Source of the DNA: Litorivivens lipolytica
Lineage (GTDB): Bacteria > Pseudomonadota > Gammaproteobacteria > Pseudomonadales > Spongiibacteraceae
DNA: 64,000 nt
Assembly: GCF_014191715.1 (NCBI RefSeq)
Contig: NZ_JACHWY010000002.1
Span: 62,001-126,000, forward strand
Direction: 5' to 3'
Shown here: positions 24,899 through 33,385 of the stretch, one piece after another
Layout of the letters: the number at the start of each line of letters is the position of its first letter
Position numbering within the stretch: the first letter of the stretch is position 1
Position numbers and translations under genes: made by a program
Notes under the pieces: generated by a model
Database searches by the model: none
Told to the model about the DNA's origin: nothing
The model's input: only the letters and a program-made list of their open reading frames with translations

Positions 24899-24957
24899 TC
24901 GAACCTCTGACCTTTGCCTCCGGAGGGCAACGCTCTATCCAGCTGAGCTACGGGCGG
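24881..24957 (-). tRNA. tRNA-Arg(CCG)
   Basis: Minus-strand cloverleaf: acceptor CCGCCCG with CGGGCGG, D-arm GCTCAGCTGGATAGAGC, anticodon stem TTGCC with loop CTCCGGA (anticodon CCG, reading CGG), T-arm with GGTTCGAATCC, discriminator G, and encoded CCA at 24881-24883. The 3' end is the seed of the tandem repeat that follows. Confidence 0.95.
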
Positions 24958-25408
24958 TTTTTGGAGAGCGCGCACTATACCAGAGCCGCATTTTTGCCTC
25001 AATTCGCACTCAGAATAGCCAGCTACTTAACACTTGCGGGTGACTTTTGGAATATTCAGGAGCAAATAGTGGTTCGAGTGGTGGGTTGCGGGGCGTGGTT
25101 AGGCCGGTAAGTAGATACTTATAAATAAAGACAGTCTCGCTTCAAAATTCCAATCGCTTCGCATCTCCTTGATGTTAAATCATAGGAATGGCAAATCGCT
25201 ATTTTTGCGTCCGTGGCGAGCTAAGTCATTGTGTGGTAGGGAGAATTACGGATCCGTGTAGTTGTTTCCCCTTAATGCCTCTAAGTAACAATTCCGCGAA
25301 AATGAGAACTTCTTCGCCAGTCTTATAAAATGTCAAGCTGCATATTTCGGTAGCTGGTAAAATTACCAAAGTGTAGTTATGGTCCTAGACAGGGCTTCAG
25401 GGGCATCC
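24958..25408. other. Non-coding gap before the repeat/OmpA gene
   Basis: About 450 bases, richer in A and T than the flanks, with no convincing gene on either strand. It must hold the tRNA-Arg promoter on the minus strand and the promoter of the large repeat gene on the plus strand. A -10-like TATAAA is at 25324-25329, without a clear -35. No riboswitch or terminator is recognisable. Confidence 0.5.
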
Positions 25409-28400
25409 ATGAAAAAACGCTTTCACTCCGCACCGTATAGGCTAACCGCACTCTGCGTATCGCTTTCTTTGGCTTCTCCATTTGTGATGGCTGGCCCCCT
25501 TGGCAACGCAGCTCGCTCTACGGGCTTGCTTCAACCGGTTGGTCGGGCTGTCGGGCTTGATCCGGTGCAGGTTATAGCGCCGGTTGATAATCTTTTAGAG
25601 GCGGGAGCGGAAAGTGCGGGGCTTTCCCCTGATGCGCTCCAAATGACGCCGGAACAGCTCGACTCGCTGAATGCCTTGGATGATGGCTTTGAGCGATCTC
25701 CGGTTGAGCCAATTACTCGCCCGCTGGGTGATAGTATTGATCCGCTTGTTGAAGCGCTTGATCGCACCCTTGATCCGGTCACTGATCCGGTCGATGACGC
25801 AGTGCTTGAGCCTGTATTGCAGGCTGTCTCTCCGGTGTCTGACCCACTGCTGAATGTTGTGCGGCCGGTTACCAATCCGGTCGACGGTATTACTGCTGAC
25901 CTCACCGGTGGCAGCATCGAGGACTCACTGACAAACACCGATGATAACGACGCCGATGGCAATGGTGTGGTTAACGATCTGATTGGTGGTAATCGCAAGC
26001 AAAACAGCGGCCAGGAATCGGGAGAAGCGTCCCCGCTACCGGCAGTGTCTAACGGTGTGGGGAAAGCGCTGGGCCGTGTTACTCGCCCTCTGGATCGTGC
26101 TCTTGATCCGGTAACCGACCCCATTGACGAAACGGTAGTCGCTCCCATTCTGGACGCGCTTGCGCCAGTTACTGAACCCCTCTTGGAAGCGATTGAGCCG
26201 GCCACGGATCCGGTTGATGGCACGCTGGCAGATCTTACCGGCGGCAGCGTCGAGGACGCGTTAACTAATAGCGATGACAATACCGCTGACGGCGATGGTG
26301 CGATCAACGACCTTTTGGGTAGCAGCGAGGAGCCTGAAGGCGAAGATCCGACCGATTTGGGCCCCGTATTTGGTCCAGTCATTGAGTTGGTTGGAGATAT
26401 CGCTAATCCGGTTAGCGAACAAACGGTTTTACTGCTTGATGGCGGTGTAGAACAGTCTCCCATCGCTCCACTGTCAGAGCCTCTGGGCGATATTCTATCG
26501 CCATTAGTGAGTACGCTTGATACCGCGCTGGATCCAGTGACTGACCCAGTTGATGATGTTGTTTTGGCCCCCGTTCTTGAAACCGTTTCTCCAATTTCTG
26601 ATCCGTTGCTAGAAGTCTTTGAGCCAATTACCAACCCTGTTGATGGTCTGACTGCAGATTTGACGGGTGGCAGTGTTGAAGATGCCCTGACGAATAGCGA
26701 TGACAATACTGGTGACGGTGATGGCCTGGTAAATGATCTGCTCAGTGGTAGCGATTCTGGTAACGGTTCCGACGGCGAAACTGGCAATGAAGGCGGTTTG
26801 ATTGGCGATCTTGCTGATAGCCCCGTGTTTGGCCCCATCGTTGAGGTAGCGGATTTAACGGTCAACCCGGTACTTGAGCCGGTGATTGAAGTGGTCGATA
26901 CAACCCTCGATCCGGTCACCGACCCGATTGATGATCAGGTAATCGCGCCGGTACTGGATGCCGTGGCTCCGGTTACTGATCCTGTGCTGGACGCGGCTGA
27001 TCCGATTATCGAGCCAGTTGATGATGCACTTGCCGCTGTTGGTGCCGGTTCTCTGAGCGATGCCGTGACTAACGTGGATGAGAATCCGACTGATGGGGAT
27101 GGTCTGGTAAATGATGCGCTGGGTGGTGCTGCGCCGGGTTCCGATGGCTCAGATGGCAGCGGCGGTGATGGTACGGTCATCGACGGCGTGACTGAAAACC
27201 CGCTTGTTAGCCCTATCGTTGAGGTTGTGGATTCGACGGTGAACCCAGTACTTGAGCCGGTGATTGAAGTGGTCGATACCACCCTCGATCCGGTCACCGA
27301 CCCGATTGATGATCAGGTGATCGCGCCGGTACTGGATGCCGTGGCTCCGGTTACTGATCCTGTGCTGGACGCGGCTGATCCGATTATCGAGCCAGTTGAT
27401 GATGCACTTGCCGCTGTTGGTGCCGGTTCTCTGAGCGATGCCGTGACTAACGTGGATGAGAATCCGACTGATGGGGATGGTCTGATAAATGATGCGCTGG
27501 GTGGTGCTGCGCCGGGTTCTGATGGAGCTGATGGCGGTTCGGAGGAAGGGGGCAGCTCAACACCGGGCGGCCTGCTGGACTCTGTTGTTGAAGTCGTCGA
27601 CACCACTCTCGACCCGATTACCGATCCCATCGATGATCAATTGTTGGAGCCCATTCTCGATGTTGCCTCACCGGTTATTGAGCCGATACTGGATGCCGCT
27701 GATCCGGTTATCGAGCCTGTCGACGATGTGCTGGCTGATATTGGCGCAGGCTCGGTAGGCGATGCTCTCACCAATATTGATGAAAATACGGCTGACGGCG
27801 ATGGTTTGGTGAATGACCTACTGGGCGGAAGTCCGGGGAGTGTCGTTGACGACACGGTGGAATCACCAATCGACGCGATTACTGATCCACTGGGTGAAAT
27901 AACTCAACCGATTGTTGATGTGGTTGATAACCTGCTCGATCCCGTGACTGACATTGTGGATGAACAAGTGCTGGAGCCAGTGCTGGATGTGGTTGCGCCG
28001 GTCACTGACCCGGTTCTCGACGCGCTTGACCCGATTACTTCACCGGTCGATTCAATCGTTGGTGATGTAACCGGCGGCAGCCTGGATGATGCCTTGACCA
28101 ACCTCGATCAGAATACGACCGATGGCAATGGCCTGGTGAATGATGTGCTGGGTGGCGACAGTGGCGCAGGTAGTGGTGGTAATGGCGGTAGTTCCAACGA
28201 TGACGACATTGAGCCCGCGGATCAGCCGGCACTATTGGCACTGACCAATGCGCTGTTGGCGGGAGAGTTTGCGGACGATGATCGCGATGGTGTGGCCAAT
28301 GCCTCGGACAAGTGTCCGCGCACCAGACCCGGAGCCAAGGTGCTGCGTAATGGCTGTGAAGTGACGGGCGTCGTCGCACTGATGCTCGAGGCGGTAAACT

Positions 28401-28735
28401 TCGATCACAATGAAGCTGTTTTGCTGCCGGAAGCTCGCGAGCGTTTGCTGCGAAATGTCGAAGTGCTGCAGAATCTGCCGTTCGCCAAGGTCGAAGTGGC
28501 TGGCCATACTGATGCAACCGGTGAGTCTGACTACAATGCCCGTTTGTCCCAGGCACGAGCAGAAGTCGTGGTTAATTTTTTGATCGCGCAAGGGATTGAC
28601 GCATCGAAGCTAGTCATTCGCGGCTACGGTGAACAAAAGCCAGTTGCAGACAACGAGAGCGACAGCGGCCGCTATAAGAATCGTCGCGCGGAGCTGATCA
28701 TTCGCGATGAGGTTGCGCTAAAAGAAGAAAACTGA
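25409..28735 (+). CDS. Large acidic tandem-repeat envelope protein with TSP3-like and OmpA-like C-terminus
   Basis: 1108 residues from ATG 25409, chosen because a signal peptide starts there (MKKRFHSAP to FVMA); ATG 25379 would add ten residues. Residues about 110-920 hold seven repeats of 108-144 residues. Each has a Val/Pro/Asp-rich part (LDPVTDPIDD, APVLDAVAPVTDPVL) and ends in an acidic loop such as DENPTDGDGLVND that resembles a calcium-binding loop. A TSP3-like DDDRDGVANASDKCP lies near residue 955. From about residue 987 there is an OmpA-like peptidoglycan-binding domain (VEVAGHTDATGES, RLSQARAEVVVNFL, RGYGEQKPVADN, YKNRRAELII). It is probably anchored to the wall with the repeats as a stalk. 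A TpsB-like barrel gene follows 45 bases later. I know no named homologue. Confidence 0.85.
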   Translation: MKKRFHSAPYRLTALCVSLSLASPFVMAGPLGNAARSTGLLQPVGRAVGLDPVQVIAPVDNLLEAGAESAGLSPDALQMTPEQLDSLNALDDGFERSPVEPITRPLGDSIDPLVEALDRTLDPVTDPVDDAVLEPVLQAVSPVSDPLLNVVRPVTNPVDGITADLTGGSIEDSLTNTDDNDADGNGVVNDLIGGNRKQNSGQESGEASPLPAVSNGVGKALGRVTRPLDRALDPVTDPIDETVVAPILDALAPVTEPLLEAIEPATDPVDGTLADLTGGSVEDALTNSDDNTADGDGAINDLLGSSEEPEGEDPTDLGPVFGPVIELVGDIANPVSEQTVLLLDGGVEQSPIAPLSEPLGDILSPLVSTLDTALDPVTDPVDDVVLAPVLETVSPISDPLLEVFEPITNPVDGLTADLTGGSVEDALTNSDDNTGDGDGLVNDLLSGSDSGNGSDGETGNEGGLIGDLADSPVFGPIVEVADLTVNPVLEPVIEVVDTTLDPVTDPIDDQVIAPVLDAVAPVTDPVLDAADPIIEPVDDALAAVGAGSLSDAVTNVDENPTDGDGLVNDALGGAAPGSDGSDGSGGDGTVIDGVTENPLVSPIVEVVDSTVNPVLEPVIEVVDTTLDPVTDPIDDQVIAPVLDAVAPVTDPVLDAADPIIEPVDDALAAVGAGSLSDAVTNVDENPTDGDGLINDALGGAAPGSDGADGGSEEGGSSTPGGLLDSVVEVVDTTLDPITDPIDDQLLEPILDVASPVIEPILDAADPVIEPVDDVLADIGAGSVGDALTNIDENTADGDGLVNDLLGGSPGSVVDDTVESPIDAITDPLGEITQPIVDVVDNLLDPVTDIVDEQVLEPVLDVVAPVTDPVLDALDPITSPVDSIVGDVTGGSLDDALTNLDQNTTDGNGLVNDVLGGDSGAGSGGNGGSSNDDDIEPADQPALLALTNALLAGEFADDDRDGVANASDKCPRTRPGAKVLRNGCEVTGVVALMLEAVNFDHNEAVLLPEARERLLRNVEVLQNLPFAKVEVAGHTDATGESDYNARLSQARAEVVVNFLIAQGIDASKLVIRGYGEQKPVADNESDSGRYKNRRAELIIRDEVALKEEN
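26871..27141 (+). repeat. Near-identical internal duplication, copy 1
   Basis: About 271 bases nearly identical to 27249-27519, offset 378 bases (126 codons). The few differences seen are single bases, several silent. It covers the repeat unit ending in DGDGLVNDALGG (fourth unit). Confidence 0.85.
27249..27519 (+). repeat. Near-identical internal duplication, copy 2
   Basis: Second copy of the unit at 26871-27141, encoding the fifth protein repeat (ending DGDGLINDALGG). Other repeats in the gene have diverged far more at the DNA level, so this pair is a recent duplication or is kept alike by gene conversion. Confidence 0.85.
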
Positions 28736-28780
28736 CAGTCGCGTTAACAGCGACGTCTATTCATAGTTTGGGGGCCATTG

Positions 28781-30445
28781 ATGGCGATAGATCTACCACC
28801 CGCGCTGCCGCCACAAGCGGCGGACAGCGCATTAATACGTGAAACCAAAGCAGCTGACTCCAGTTATATTGGCGGCAAACTCGGTAATGTTGAGGTGCGG
28901 GTATTCGGCAACCGTTCGTTAGATCAGGAAACGATCCTGTCGGTAATCGCCAATGCCAGCGCGCCTTCAGAAGTCGTTAAAGACCTGACCCGTGCCTACT
29001 ACGATGCGGGTTTTTTATGGGTGAAACTCTTCTACTACCGTGTTGAAGATATTGTCGGCGTCATCGTCAGTCAGTCGGTAGTCAGTGAGGTGCGCGGTGA
29101 TGAGCGCATCACACCGCATTTCGAATCGCTGGTCGGCGATGCCGATCCCACGCTTGCAGAGTACGATACAGCGCGTGTATTGGCGGCACTGAAGTCTGAG
29201 CGCATTGGTGAGAATTACACAGTCACTTACGAAGATCTCGGCAATCAGCAGCTTGCGGTGGTCCTCGAATCGTCGGCTGATGAGGATTACGACAACACCG
29301 ACTATATCTTTGAACTGAACAACAAGGGCAGCCGTTATCTCGGTCGCTACTTTGGGCTTGCAGGCCTACAACACCGTACCGATAGCGGTACTAAATGGTC
29401 TTTCGCCTATCAGCGAGCCTTTATTGAGTGGGGCGAATCGCTCGATGGTGAGAAGCTTAATCAGTACAGCCTGAGTGTTGATCACCCATTCAGTTTCGGG
29501 CTTTATGGGATTGATCTGTCCTATGTGGAGTACGAGCGCGATCCGGAAGGCCAGCTGGTTCAGCCGGGTTCGTGCAGCCTTCTTTTCTTTTGTACCGGGC
29601 CGACCGTTAGTAGTACAAGGCTCGATGTACAGGCGGAGATACAGCGCTTCGGTGTGCGCGGTCAGCAGGTGATCTACAGCGATACTCAACAGCGACTGCG
29701 GCTCAAAGAGCGGGTCGAGTATGTCGATTCCTACATTGAAGAAAATAATTCCGACACGATTTTGATCGACGAGCGTTACCCCGTTGCGGAAGTTGGTGTG
29801 TTGTACAACTCACGCTTTCAGAATGACAGGTCGTCGTTCAATGCCGGCTTGGATGCGCGCGTCGGCCTGTCGAGTTCCGGGACGCTGGACACTTACGATG
29901 AATATCGCCGCGCATTTCTGGCGCAGAACCCCTCTGCCAGTGAGGCTCCCGACGTTGCACCCGCGGCGCGCAGCGGTGAGTTTGTCACGCTGCAGCCCTC
30001 GGTGAACTATCAGTATGCGCTGTCACCGCGCACGGTATTTTCTGCAACGCTCAAAGGGCAATATGCCAATGAGCAGGTGCCTGAGCAGGAGCAGTTTGTG
30101 CTAGGTGGTATGGATTCGCTCGGCGCCTATCTGCCGGGTATCCTTATCGGTGATGAAGGTTTTCACCTGAAGCTGGAAGTCAGTCGCTCCCTCAGCTGGA
30201 AAGGGGTTACCTTCCGCCCCGCCTTATTTATTGAGCAGGGACAGACCTGGTACAACAACACCGATGGTGATCTTGGTGATGCTCAGAAAGTCGCGGATGC
30301 AGGTTTTGCTTTGAGCATGAATTTCGGTCATGGGCTGGAAAGCCACTGGGTGGTGGCCAGAAATGTATCGGATGATGTGATTGATGAAGCCTTGCTCGAA
30401 GCCAGCGAAGCGGATTTCTTCTGGCGATTGCGTTTAACGCTATAA
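28781..30445 (+). CDS. FhaC/ShlB (TpsB)-like POTRA-barrel outer-membrane protein
   Basis: 554 residues from ATG 28781; a TTG just upstream adds one residue. The order fits a two-partner secretion transporter: a proline-rich N-terminal stretch (LPPALPPQAADS), POTRA-like regions (VEVRVFGNRSL, VIANASAPSEVVKDLTRAYYDAGF, VSEVRGDERI), then a beta-barrel with YFGLAGLQHRTDSG and a C-terminal aromatic end (FFWRLRLTL). TpsB proteins export a partner across the outer membrane. The upstream gene, 45 bases away on the same strand, is the obvious partner, yet it lacks a TPS secretion domain. No signal peptide is visible, and in-frame codons upstream reach a stop at 28745, which is odd for a barrel protein. 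Confidence 0.78.
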   Translation: MAIDLPPALPPQAADSALIRETKAADSSYIGGKLGNVEVRVFGNRSLDQETILSVIANASAPSEVVKDLTRAYYDAGFLWVKLFYYRVEDIVGVIVSQSVVSEVRGDERITPHFESLVGDADPTLAEYDTARVLAALKSERIGENYTVTYEDLGNQQLAVVLESSADEDYDNTDYIFELNNKGSRYLGRYFGLAGLQHRTDSGTKWSFAYQRAFIEWGESLDGEKLNQYSLSVDHPFSFGLYGIDLSYVEYERDPEGQLVQPGSCSLLFFCTGPTVSSTRLDVQAEIQRFGVRGQQVIYSDTQQRLRLKERVEYVDSYIEENNSDTILIDERYPVAEVGVLYNSRFQNDRSSFNAGLDARVGLSSSGTLDTYDEYRRAFLAQNPSASEAPDVAPAARSGEFVTLQPSVNYQYALSPRTVFSATLKGQYANEQVPEQEQFVLGGMDSLGAYLPGILIGDEGFHLKLEVSRSLSWKGVTFRPALFIEQGQTWYNNTDGDLGDAQKVADAGFALSMNFGHGLESHWVVARNVSDDVIDEALLEASEADFFWRLRLTL

Positions 30446-30472
30446 CGAGTAAAGCTAAGCCGGACAGCAACT

Positions 30473-30500
30473 AAAAAGCCGCCCCATAGGGCGGCTTTTT
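30473..30500. terminator. Bidirectional rho-independent terminator
   Basis: AAAAAGCCGCCC, a four-base loop, and GGGCGGCTTTTT form a perfect 12-base stem with A and T tails. It serves both the TpsB-like gene ending at 30445 (+) and the mechanosensitive channel ending at 30520 (-). Confidence 0.9.
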
Positions 30501-30519
30501 AGTTTATTAAGGAGTGAAC

Positions 30520-31449
30520 TCAGGCGGCTTTGTCCTGCATCTGGATCGGCAGAACCGGCGCGTCGCCCCCTTTGCCTTCGCCTGCGTACAGGGTCATGTG
30601 CGGGAAGGGGATTTCGATATTCGCCGCGTCGAAACGTTTCTTCAGGCGACGGTTGAATTCGCGCAATACCATCCACTGGCTGCCAGGCAGTGTCTTCATG
30701 CGGCAACGAATGATGACGGCTGAGTCCGCAAAGCTGGTGATGCCGTGAACTTCCATGTCCTCGGTGATTTCGCTGGCAAACGTTGCGTCGTTGCGAAGTT
30801 CGGCGCCGACTTCTTCTATGATGTCGAACACTTGATCCGTGTCCTCGCGGTAGGCTACGCCGACATTGGCCAGAGCGTAACCGTAATCCTTGGTCATATT
30901 CGACACAGTCGTGACATTGCCATTGGGAATGATGTGCAGGGTGCCGTCGAGAGCGCGCATGCGGACTGTACGCAGACCCAGTGAAACAACTTCGCCTGAC
31001 AGGCCGCCTGCTTCAACAATGTCGCCCACGCGAATCTGGTCTTCGGCCAGCAGGAAAAAACCCGTGATGACATCGCGTACCAGGTTTTGTGCACCGAAAC
31101 CGATGGCTAGGCCACCGAGGCCGGCAACGGCAATGATGGGGGCGATATCTACACCTACCTCTTTGAGTACCATCATGCCGGCGGCAAGAAACAGGGCGGC
31201 CCAAATCAGTGTGCCGAGAATCCCGGTCAGGGTATCGGCGCGCTTAACGCGTTCAGCGTCTTGATCCTTGCCGGCAATGCCGCGATGAACACGATTCAGC
31301 AAGCGTCGGCTCACTGTCAGCGCGATCCAGGCGCCAAAAATGATCAGTATGATTTGCAGGCCGGATGTCGCGAGCCAGGTCATAGCGTTCTCTGTCAGCG
31401 AAATAAGCACTTCGCGACTGCGGGCCGTGAAGTTGACTAGACCTTCCAT
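30520..31449 (-). CDS. MscS-family mechanosensitive channel
   Basis: 309 residues. Three N-terminal membrane helices end in the pore helix AVAGLGGLAIGFGAQNLVRD, the MscS hallmark, followed by the beta domain (IRVGDIVEAGGLSGEVVSLGLR, HIIPNGNVTTVSN) and a C-terminal alpha/beta part. It relieves turgor in osmotic downshock. It is monocistronic, with the shared terminator at 30473-30500 behind it. A second, shorter MscS homologue is at 39898. Confidence 0.9.
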   Translation of the reverse strand: MEGLVNFTARSREVLISLTENAMTWLATSGLQIILIIFGAWIALTVSRRLLNRVHRGIAGKDQDAERVKRADTLTGILGTLIWAALFLAAGMMVLKEVGVDIAPIIAVAGLGGLAIGFGAQNLVRDVITGFFLLAEDQIRVGDIVEAGGLSGEVVSLGLRTVRMRALDGTLHIIPNGNVTTVSNMTKDYGYALANVGVAYREDTDQVFDIIEEVGAELRNDATFASEITEDMEVHGITSFADSAVIIRCRMKTLPGSQWMVLREFNRRLKKRFDAANIEIPFPHMTLYAGEGKGGDAPVLPIQMQDKAA

Positions 31450-31594
31450 TATTTCCTCCAGTAATACGGTATCAGTCCATCACCCTACGTGCCTGTTTCT
31501 GCGTTCTCAGTTAAAGATTCACATTCGCCAGTCGATCACTGACAATGCCTGCACCGGTTGTGGCGGGAAATTGAGAACCCGATAAGCGAAGATC

Positions 31595-33043
31595 ATGCGA
31601 TTTATCACCCTTTTACTAACAGGTTTTTTTGCGCTGGTGTGTACGGCAGAGGCGGAAGAAAAGTCTGTTCGCTGGCAGGGCGCAGAACTTGGCGGCAACA
31701 AGATTGGTTATCGCCAGCTCAGTCGCGAGACGCAGGGCGACCGGGTTATAAGTACCGAAACGCTGGTGATCACGCTCCAGCAACCGGGTGAATCGTCCCG
31801 TACGTCTACCATCACATTGCGCTACGAAGACGACCTCAATGGGAAACCTCTCTCACTGCACAAAACGGTGCGGTCACAGGCGGTCAATCAGACGCTGACT
31901 GCCAAGGTTAGCGGTGATGTTTTACAGGTTCATCGCAGTGATGGAAGCCGTACCGAATCCTCACACATTGCCATACCGGAAAATTTTCTTCTGCCTGAGG
32001 GGGTTCGGCGGGCGCTTTCGGAAAAAAACGGGGAGCGGCGCCAGCTCACCTATAGTCTCTTCAACTTTTCAACGCTCGCTTTTGAAACGGTTCGTCTGGA
32101 AGGCGAACAAGGTGTCGGGCAATTTGCCTGGGTTTTTAGCTACCGTCAGGGTAAGGATGCGAAGCCGACGCAATGGTTTACCAATGAGGCGTTTGAGGTA
32201 GTGCGAGAAGAAAGTGTCACGGGTGGCGAAATACTGGTGCTCTACGATTGTAGCGAGGATTGCGCACTGGCACCGTTCTCGCCAACGACCCATGTTTATC
32301 GCCAATTACTGCGAGCGCCGGTGCGTATTCCTGCGGCGGCGCTGCGCGGTCATATCCGCTACCAGCTCGTCGGTGAAACCACGCTGATGCCGCCGGTGAC
32401 TGCGGAGCAGCAAGTGCAGAAAAGCGAGCGCGGCTGGCAGTTGGATGTCTGTTCGTCGTGTGGTGATGATGCGAGTCCGACTGAAGAAATACTGACACAG
32501 GCGAAACAAGCCAATTACTGGATAGCAGCGGATGACCCGGAGATAAAACGTCTGGCGGCTGAACACGGCGCGGCAGAAGATATGACTGAGGCGATGGCAC
32601 AGTTGACCCGTTTTGTGGGGCTGCATATGAAGGCGCAACCGGATTACGCGGGGTTTGCAACCGCGCGCGAGGCCTTGGCGTCGGGCACGGGCGATTGTAC
32701 TGAGCATGCGCTGTTGCTGGCTGCGCTGGCGCGCGCTGCGGGTTTTCCTGCACGCATTGCGATTGGTCTCGCCTACAATACCGAGCGCTTTCTCGGTCGC
32801 AAATATGTGTTTGTGCCCCATGCCTGGGTGCAGGTGTGGGACGGCAATGCATGGCGCAGCTACGATAGTGGCTTGGGTGAGTTCCATGCGGGTTATCTGA
32901 CGCTGGCCCTGAGCTACAGTGGCGAAGTTTCTCACTTCACCCGGGTCAACGCGCAACTGCATGCCTTGCAGATTGTGTCGGCCGCACTAGTGCAATCCAA
33001 TACCGATAGAAGCAAAGCCAGCAACGAGGCAACAGCGCCATGA
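31595..33043 (+). CDS. Exported transglutaminase-like cysteine protease/peptidase
   Basis: 482 residues with a signal peptide (cut near CTAEA). The transglutaminase core lies in the C-terminal third: GDCTEHALLLAALARAAG with Cys368, VPHAWVQVW with His409, and YDSGLGE with Asp424 give the catalytic triad. The N-terminal 300 residues are beta-rich with two cysteine pairs (LYDCSEDC, CSSC). In bacteria such exported proteins act as peptidases or in envelope remodelling; the target is unknown. It overlaps the DUF3301 gene by four bases (ATGA), so the two likely act together. Confidence 0.82.
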   Translation: MRFITLLLTGFFALVCTAEAEEKSVRWQGAELGGNKIGYRQLSRETQGDRVISTETLVITLQQPGESSRTSTITLRYEDDLNGKPLSLHKTVRSQAVNQTLTAKVSGDVLQVHRSDGSRTESSHIAIPENFLLPEGVRRALSEKNGERRQLTYSLFNFSTLAFETVRLEGEQGVGQFAWVFSYRQGKDAKPTQWFTNEAFEVVREESVTGGEILVLYDCSEDCALAPFSPTTHVYRQLLRAPVRIPAAALRGHIRYQLVGETTLMPPVTAEQQVQKSERGWQLDVCSSCGDDASPTEEILTQAKQANYWIAADDPEIKRLAAEHGAAEDMTEAMAQLTRFVGLHMKAQPDYAGFATAREALASGTGDCTEHALLLAALARAAGFPARIAIGLAYNTERFLGRKYVFVPHAWVQVWDGNAWRSYDSGLGEFHAGYLTLALSYSGEVSHFTRVNAQLHALQIVSAALVQSNTDRSKASNEATAP

Positions 33044-33378
33044 TCAGTCTGTCAGATATTGCATTGCTGCTGTTGGTTGTCCTGCTGGGGTATTACTTCT
33101 GGCAGGCGCAAGGTGTGCGCGATATTGCGTTGCGGGCAACACGGCTCTACTGCCAGCGGGAAAACCTGCAATTGCTTGACGACAGTATTGCGCTGCGTGC
33201 GCTATGGGTGAAGCGCGACCCAAAAGGGCGATTTCGATTGTGGCGTGGCTACCAGTTTGAGTTTACGGTCAGCGGCGAAGAGCGCTATGTTGGCCGAACG
33301 GTCACGCTCGGCCGGTTTATTGAGGGGATTCAGGTGTCGCCACATCGGATGCCCGACGACGACCGCACCCTGCATTAA
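33040..33378 (+). CDS. DUF3301 membrane protein
   Basis: 112 residues: one N-terminal membrane segment (IALLLLVVLLGYYFWQA), then a small soluble part with the conserved CQRENLQLLDDSIAL and WRGYQFEFTVSGEERY. This is the DUF3301 pattern, a family of unknown function in gammaproteobacteria. The start overlaps the transglutaminase-like gene as ATGA. It ends seven bases from the convergent reductase gene. Confidence 0.85.
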   Translation: MISLSDIALLLLVVLLGYYFWQAQGVRDIALRATRLYCQRENLQLLDDSIALRALWVKRDPKGRFRLWRGYQFEFTVSGEERYVGRTVTLGRFIEGIQVSPHRMPDDDRTLH

Positions 33379-33385
33379 GCCTGAC

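Noticed and set aside
25180-25300. Possible c-di-GMP riboswitch before the repeat gene
   Set aside because: Some GGCAAA- and GCGTCC-like pieces occur, but the conserved core and its pairing partners are missing.
25531-26919. Long minus-strand open frame of 462 codons opposite the repeat gene
   Set aside because: It is a Ser/Thr/Gly-rich shadow caused by the repetitive, stop-poor codons of the plus-strand gene; no start signal or family.
25870-28170. Regular repeats as a possible CRISPR array
   Set aside because: The repeats keep one reading frame and code for protein; unit lengths are 325-433 bases.
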